Shown here: positions 9,501 through 11,641 of the stretch, in pieces
How positions within the stretch are numbered: position 1 is the first letter of the stretch
Layout: each line of letters begins with the position of its first letter
Assembly (NCBI GenBank): GCA_031269065.1
Contig: JAIRWJ010000039.1
Span: 1 to 11,641, forward strand
DNA length: 11,641 nucleotides
Reading direction: 5' to 3'
DNA from: Rickettsiales bacterium
GTDB lineage: Bacteria; Pseudomonadota; Alphaproteobacteria; Rickettsiales; UBA1997
Made by a program: the position numbers and the translations under genes
Notes under the pieces: generated by a model
The model's database searches: none
Seen by the model: only the letters and a program-made list of their open reading frames with translations
What the model was told of the DNA's origin: nothing

Positions 9501-9705
9501 TGACCACTACACTCTGACCCTCCCAGATGGCCAAAGCTATCTGCTAGCGGACGAGAGCGACAAAGCAAAATTCACCACAGAGCTAGGAATAAATTTAGGC
9601 TATCACATCACAAATACTCTCAGGGCCTCTGTGGGCTATGGGGGAAGATTCTCGTCAGACTTGACTGGTAATAGTGTTGTGCTGGAAATTGGATGGGAGT
9701 GGTAG
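3505..9705 (+). CDS. Giant autotransporter (type Va secretion), modular Pmp-like passenger
   Basis: A 2066-residue protein. Residues 1-60 form an unusually long signal peptide: about 42 basic or polar residues, then a hydrophobic core (AVFLMITLCLLGVVQA) with likely cleavage before ADTERTG. The passenger runs to about residue 1680. It is Gly/Ser/Leu-rich with short alternating segments typical of a beta-helix, and it has GGAI/FxxN-type motifs (GGAIYV, VFSNN, VLFANN) reminiscent of chlamydial Pmp proteins. Modules begin near residues 409, 650, 907, 1198 and 1430. Four of them carry a G-x-x-QK-x-x-x-F/Y motif. A charged helical linker (about 1690-1800, with QARALAAPIQSM) leads to a C-terminal beta barrel (about 1807-2066) starting RVWSKLSINF and ending in Trp (LEIGWEW), the usual barrel signature. 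It should export its passenger to the cell surface; adhesion is a guess. The linker shows no obvious autocleavage site. It has its own promoter and stands alone on the plus strand. Confidence 0.93.
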   Translation: MFQFSIKIKDRLRANLLPKSRTKHSGAINNFSLKMRSSTSPRIPAVFLMITLCLLGVVQAADTERTGNILEPITVSKNDVYFVHDALFKNLGTPDQPLASPLLKIEGGLAILKNVEFSNNFLSNELITIGDGGILLVPLEQPEDYLVIKNNTLSSDSAAKAFIYLSSEDTAGPISPENLRIVETLGYDPLLLKRLTKSLGGNSIFLTGVEGAIFRMTGNRRDGDIFTLLDGPGILIMDGPAGFRFDGLVRAGSTSFSNTTLLVEIYDFDQMASNYNPSGSFSGNGGRIEMFGDDGRLHISDVVVRPILRGPSEELVYSASGSSKHHFFRYLAVDDSNRIEDFTITYSSWAPTSVEGIYTMNLLAEDKRAISYSSELTSSFHYGFLREEKEPLILGSGLYIFDGTLDEGPTVFKNLAGGAIQSQGATILLLGPGEFSGVGGEAVISLLSSSKLSVVLPIAGDRLVFENNGATYDVQGDNFSVKGVEGTSLVLDKDVGLSNFGLDGPLDLYLGTSKLGATNLNLSGNPRIHLTLESLDIDGGEKGVGGKIGVSSTLSGTLILVPRIASHGESSLVDTKYSFTLTGTSSPSSVKVEYGDEDYDYGASIEDYNRLSFSFSSSIIDISGPQLEKLVAGGQAPQSTITSEGAKEPVSFANLSSAALEINGDGKIRLVGSASFDNIANPGKGVIDASSVTGDALLGIFLPSRDDLLEFRGIPKDTWDIHNANLVVTMKGVEGSRIRLSGGLGGENGGLSLSGPVQLELGSSGIYQKHLTFVDDFWNKHPKILISPSEGGSITIQEGGTLIGSLQVIVTATLQEMAGLLGSGYGLNYNYIKPEGLVEEYQYNQYSSTLKSSSPILGVTTDSELPLDSLDYKISMVLFRRHRLISGQQRSRTVVYEDQTTTNDGPVSFSNLNCNGYGCALRVVGILELDSGYGNGPIVFQNNITSDDYGGAIYVNNEGALTLRGSFEFKDNGSAQEGGSIYNSEQGIIRFTLGTQDRVIFFEAPDGGSGSGSNGIHNEGTISIEGALGSIFELGRKVHLVMDNGSTGTLVLKGGLKLVLAGSIIQKEINYENYQGKVPTIAIILKNFSEGGALTVSGNKSAMVGDALLEPILPDESYIGSKTYTYATGTMTSFNPTVVAIHSAVIGNYGVGLVTEQKGILQFNFRNFTWIVSGPQSSPLIVSNVEILTNWGSSREPLVFRNIAGVAVDVQSGLRYAILAGSILFDSLGGSEEIAHGVLQVASGTRLTLLADRTGDSIVFKDTQARTDIYNSSSEGVTVLLTEGTSLELSKGIGGEGGKLSVQGPGLVKVKGTVDQKNISFSDLPTIVFGPDGNQIVVQEEGSITGSLKLAVNLAGSDHFVKKELQYLGADGINLSSFDPSLAAETISFGGRDYDLYMSKDKKNLILWGDPEGDMDERFVVRGYRRIQGARFNGIDSSSETTNAGALEIPEGKTADLVGNTVFSNNLGGAEGAGAIAIKANGTLNVVLPNFQDTVLFANNRIGSAEGKADDISNEGTLNLEGLGTLRLQKGGIKGAEGTLSVTGSSTLDIGAAGVDQKTMTFGDGTTLALTIGRANSEGDWDTARASENGGAIKIQGEGSLVGSPIVSPEFSATMLESLSALENGNSLEYKYLYSEGATISDFRPTLSQEFRFPESSPSNGYLAIKVGFPEEEQVEDPSTLKFSKVDLREAVQDVLETKVQGENEGRKKALDTFFSSLLGKSREVREALEFGDSKKIKEVFREHNPDSHRKSQARALAAPIQSMAGVLGDRMFGISAPKTDFRAALLLAAAGTSRGILEKVEDSTNRVWSKLSINFSTSKLESTTKTQGYGFLLGIDRKFGENITLGLALGLDQSDSSDDESRKTTYQTFSFSIYGNYWFGGESEGLYLSALLTYGMLDSKVDSISGKGHMLHLAPGLGYNFTVLNRKDFRLAIRPEFSLRFLHISQDEQKGSLDQKVSQTSDTALTPTLTLGVDSLFCSKLELSARVGFAYDALSKGDDHYTLTLPDGQSYLLADESDKAKFTTELGINLGYHITNTLRASVGYGGRFSSDLTGNSVVLEIGWEW
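4729..8520 (+). repeat. Diverged tandem protein modules in the autotransporter passenger
   Basis: Five modules start near 4729, 5452, 6223, 7096 and 7792. Most open with a V/L-x-F-x-N-(L/I) type strand (TVFKNLAGG, VSFANLSS, VSFSNLNC, LVFRNIAG; the last has ARFNGIDS). They continue with an ILP/D-x-V/L-x-F segment, then a GVEGT- or GGEGG-like turn, then the QK motif, then an I-x-x-GSL strand. The module length of 232-291 residues varies, and identity is too low to be seen as DNA repeats. A sixth, more degenerate copy may lie upstream in the N-terminal passenger. Confidence 0.6.
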
Positions 9706-9718
9706 ATTGGATGAGAAT

Positions 9719-9767
9719 TCTGGAGAACCTAGATGGGGAAAATAGTCACCTATCCAGGTTCTCTGGA
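9719..9767 (+). terminator. Long hairpin between convergent genes, probable terminator
   Basis: A 12-bp stem pairs 9719-9730 with 9756-9767, including two G-T pairs. After one mismatch a further 6 bp form (9732-9737 with 9749-9754), leaving an 11-nt loop. A short T run (GTTTT, 9771-9775) follows on the plus strand. It begins 14 nt after the autotransporter stop and abuts the stop of the minus-strand gene at 9768, so it may serve both. The T tract is weak, and none is seen on the minus-strand side. Confidence 0.55.
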
Positions 9768-10721
9768 CTAGTTTTCGCTGAAGAAACTCGGCTGAAGGAT
9801 ATCCCAAAGGTTATTTTCAACAAATATTCTGCGAAAACCTTCGTGGTGTACCAGAACGTTGTTACTGGTGGCTGGCGGTGGCTCTAATTTATTCTGGATT
9901 CCCCACAGCACGCTGTAAAGCAGGCCAAACAAAGCATACTCTAAATTACAGTCAGCTGTAGCGACGCGGAACTCTATTCTCCTGTTGAGCATTCCCTCGG
10001 TCCTATACTCTTTTTCCGAGAAAAAGTTCTTTGGAGTTGGAATTCTGACACTACAGCTTCTGTTGTTTATACCCCAGCTATTGTAGGTCGGGGCCGGATT
10101 CCCCCCTCTGGAATGGACTAGACAGTTAAATTCCTGGTCAAACATCAGCAAATCTTCCTCAGATTTGATATAGAGTGGCAGGAATCCGTTAGTTGCACCT
10201 AATATACCGGCCACTGAATTCAGCAGGAGTCCATTTTCCTCGCCGTCGGGACCTCTAACAAATAGATTTTTTCTGGCTCCGTTGTTTAAACTGATATTTA
10301 TCTGTAACGCACTTCGTGCCCTACCATAGAAGGGTAGTGCATCAAATAAAACATCAAATTCACTGTCAAGCAGAAAATTTCTCAGCGATTCAAAGTCGTC
10401 TACCAGTTTACAAATGTCTAGATAGGGATTAAACTCAATTTCGAATTGGTCTTCTCCTGTCTCTGCTGATGTGCCATTCTGGTCGATACCCTCTGTCCTG
10501 GCAAAATTATTCACAGCATCGGCTAGCTGTTCGATCCCATCTACCCTTAAAGCGTAGAACTCGACCTCTAGGCCAATTTTCGGAAGATATCCCATATCTC
10601 TAAGGCAACCGATCACCTTATCTAAAATCTTTTTCGAGTTATTTATTACATAGAAAACCGGAGGTGTTCTGAAATAGCTAACCTCCCTGGATTCGTCATC
10701 CTCTCGCACTACACCCACCAT
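9768..10721 (-). CDS. Glutamine synthetase family protein, short and with altered active site
   Basis: The 317-residue product shows the order of motifs of the glutamine synthetase catalytic domain: GLEVEFYAL (E52, E54), GEDQFEIEF (E94, E96), SALQINISL and KNLF, SVAGILGAT, SWGINNRSCSVRIP (R221, R226), and RRIEFRVATADCNLEYALF (R248, E250, R252), then a C-terminal GIQNKLEPP. In normal family members the third motif is H-x-H; here it is Q140-x-N142, so a metal/ATP-binding His is missing. Only about 50 residues precede the first motif, so the N-terminal beta-grasp domain (about 100 residues) is reduced or gone; usual lengths are 440-470. The family ligates ammonia or amines to glutamate using ATP. 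The substrate here is unknown and activity is doubtful. The AAGGAA before the ATG at 10721 is too close to serve it well. A reading frame broken in an A5 run further upstream may be the true start (see finding). It converges on the autotransporter. Confidence 0.78.
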   Translation of the reverse strand: MVGVVREDDESREVSYFRTPPVFYVINNSKKILDKVIGCLRDMGYLPKIGLEVEFYALRVDGIEQLADAVNNFARTEGIDQNGTSAETGEDQFEIEFNPYLDICKLVDDFESLRNFLLDSEFDVLFDALPFYGRARSALQINISLNNGARKNLFVRGPDGEENGLLLNSVAGILGATNGFLPLYIKSEEDLLMFDQEFNCLVHSRGGNPAPTYNSWGINNRSCSVRIPTPKNFFSEKEYRTEGMLNRRIEFRVATADCNLEYALFGLLYSVLWGIQNKLEPPPATSNNVLVHHEGFRRIFVENNLWDILQPSFFSEN

Positions 10722-10774
10722 TTCCTTCAGTCTCAGACAATCATTGGTTTTTGGTCAAATTCGATAGACACACA

Positions 10775-10793
10775 TTTCCCTCCCTTAGGGAAA
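10775..10793 (-). promoter_or_regulatory. Strong ribosome binding site within a small hairpin upstream of the GS-like gene
   Basis: On the minus strand, TTTCCCT (10793-10787) can pair with AGGGAAA (10781-10775) across a 5-nt loop, AAGGG. The purine-rich AAGGGAGGG in loop and 3' arm resembles a strong ribosome binding site and is followed at once by ATG (10775) and GTG (10773) codons. This suggests that translation begins here rather than at 10721. Confidence 0.4.
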
Positions 10794-10852
10794 TTAGGCA
10801 ACAGGAAACCGACCATCGAAGATCGAAATGCTAACATTCCTCTGAATACGAC

Positions 10853-11161
10853 CTAAAGCTTCGACTCTACCCAATTTCTTAGGACGGACTTAGACAGAGT
10901 GCCCACGGAAGTGTCAACGACTTCACCATCTTTAAACAGGATCAGAGTCGGGATACTCCGCACATTGAATTTCTTTGCCAAATCCGGGCAGTCATCAACG
11001 TTACATTTGTAAACCCCAACTCTTCCGGCCAACTCGACACCTAGCTCTTCGATGACTGGTCCCAGCATTCTACATGGGCCACACCATTCGGCCCAAAAGT
11101 CCACCAGGACAACCCCCGCTCCCACTGCCGCAGCAAAATCCTCACTATTCAGGGAGCTCAT
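10853..11161 (-). CDS. trxA: Thioredoxin
   Basis: A 102-residue protein, the usual size for thioredoxin 1. It has DFWAEWCGPCRML with redox cysteines C27 and C30, the buried Asp before it (D21), and the cis-proline in RSIPTLILFKDG (P70). A Gly near the end (VGTLSK) matches the conserved C-terminal turn. It reduces protein disulfides in the cytoplasm using electrons from thioredoxin reductase. Two further cysteines in CNVDDCPDLAKKF (C52, C57) are extra to the core family and could form a regulatory disulfide. The ATG at 11161 is preceded by AGGAC at suitable distance. It lies 42 bp downstream of the exonuclease VII subunit gene on the same strand and is probably cotranscribed with it. Identification is secure. 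Confidence 0.97.
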   Translation of the reverse strand: MSSLNSEDFAAAVGAGVVLVDFWAEWCGPCRMLGPVIEELGVELAGRVGVYKCNVDDCPDLAKKFNVRSIPTLILFKDGEVVDTSVGTLSKSVLRNWVESKL

Positions 11162-11196
11162 AGCGCCGTCCTGATATGCTCTACAGGACTAGCGCC
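11162..11196 (-). promoter_or_regulatory. Inverted repeat covering the thioredoxin ribosome binding site
   Basis: On the minus strand GTCCTG (11189-11184) pairs with CAGGAC (11173-11168) around a 10-nt loop. The 3' arm holds AGGA, the likely ribosome binding site of trxA. The same region has a direct repeat GGCGCT (11191-11196 and 11162-11167) flanking the hairpin. It could modulate trxA translation after xseB, or be chance. Confidence 0.35.
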
Positions 11197-11203
11197 ACTT
11201 TTT

Positions 11204-11467
11204 CTACTCTTCTTCTTCGTCCTCGAACTCATCGTCGTCTTCGGTTAGGCCGATTTCCTCCAGAGGAATATCGTTTTCCTTAGCTGTTTTTATTATATCC
11301 GCCTTCTCTTTCTTGAGAAGTTTTCTACAATAGTCCCTTAGGGCCTCAGCTTCCTTAAGTTTCTTATCTATCTCCTCGGGAGAGAAGTTAGCAGCGTCAT
11401 CGCCCTCCAGCTCGTCCAGTATACTCTCGAGTTTGGAAGAGGCTTCATTAAAATCCATCTGATCCAT
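11204..11467 (-). CDS. xseB: Exodeoxyribonuclease VII small subunit
   Basis: An 87-residue protein whose first 60 residues fit XseB: MDFNEASSKLESILDELEG, then a second amphipathic helix, FSPEEIDKKLKEAEALRDYCRKLLKKEK, forming the expected helical hairpin. XseB binds several copies to the large subunit XseA, and the complex degrades single-stranded DNA from both ends. XseA is not in the window. The second half adds an unusual tail ending in an almost purely acidic stretch (about the last 14 residues), which is not part of the core family. The ATG at 11467 lacks a good ribosome binding site; a second ATG at 11458 (MDFNEASS) is possible and fits the family start well. The gene probably heads a transcript with trxA. 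The family is short and low in complexity, so confidence is good rather than full. Confidence 0.85.
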   Translation of the reverse strand: MDQMDFNEASSKLESILDELEGDDAANFSPEEIDKKLKEAEALRDYCRKLLKKEKADIIKTAKENDIPLEEIGLTEDDDEFEDEEEE

Positions 11468-11641
11468 ATTTTTTTGGAAAAAATAAACATACCGGTCATG
11501 TTATAGGCTATTTTATAAAAATAAAGGATTTATCTGAATCACCCTTATGACCTACGCAGTACTGGAAAAAAATGCAAACTCTGGAATAGAAATTTAAAGA
11601 TTTTTAATCGATGATTTTTGACTTTGGGCCGGCGCGGTACT

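Noticed and set aside
9693..9887. 64-codon plus-strand frame overlapping the end of the autotransporter
   Set aside because: It covers the autotransporter tail, the hairpin and the antisense of the GS-like gene; no ribosome binding site or family.
11526..11600. Short plus-strand frame starting MTYAVLEK near the right edge
   Set aside because: Only about 16 codons with no ribosome binding site; the region is more likely the upstream region of xseB.
1..11641. CRISPR array, tRNA or rRNA
   Set aside because: No regularly spaced direct repeats, cloverleaf or conserved rRNA sequence seen on either strand.

Overview
The window suggests a Gram-negative, probably host-associated bacterium. It encodes a very large autotransporter with an outer-membrane barrel, a PagL-like lipid A deacylase, two eukaryotic-type Ser/Thr protein kinase homologues, and a decayed IS481-type transposase of a kind common in intracellular bacteria. 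I cannot name the taxon. The Pmp-like passenger and the thioredoxin recall Chlamydiae and other PVC bacteria. The transposase would also fit Rickettsiales-like genomes. Arg codons are mostly AGA/AGG.

Left part (1-3489) is AT-rich and accessory in character, with every gene on the minus strand. From left to right it holds the N-terminal 227 codons of a kinase homologue whose catalytic residues are lost (1-681, cut by the window edge), the remains of an IS481 transposase (721 to about 1330), a PagL-like lipid A 3-O-deacylase (1443-2003), and a complete kinase with all catalytic motifs (2112-3299). The two kinase homologues look like diverged paralogues. Positions 1331-1442 hold no recognisable gene, only a degenerate open stretch in frame with the transposase relic.

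Centre (3300-9767): a 205-bp divergent intergenic region carries a perfect 20-bp palindrome and a good sigma70-like promoter. This promoter drives a 2066-residue autotransporter on the plus strand (3505-9705), made of a long signal peptide, a passenger of five or more modules of about 230-290 residues, a helical linker and a 12-stranded-type beta barrel. A long hairpin follows it, at the junction with the convergent minus-strand gene.

Right part (9768-11467) is minus strand and more housekeeping in nature: a shortened glutamine-synthetase-family protein (9768-10721), thioredoxin (10853-11161) and the small subunit of exonuclease VII (11204-11467). The last two are 42 bp apart and probably cotranscribed. 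The final 174 bp (11468-11641) hold no gene I can support and probably contain the xseB promoter.

Taken together, the surface protein, the LPS-modifying enzyme and the kinase pair form a plausible host-interaction cluster beside a mobile-element scar. The functional link is inferred from proximity only. Most worth checking are the kinase/pseudokinase pair, the modular autotransporter with its recurring QK motif, and the altered glutamine synthetase homologue.
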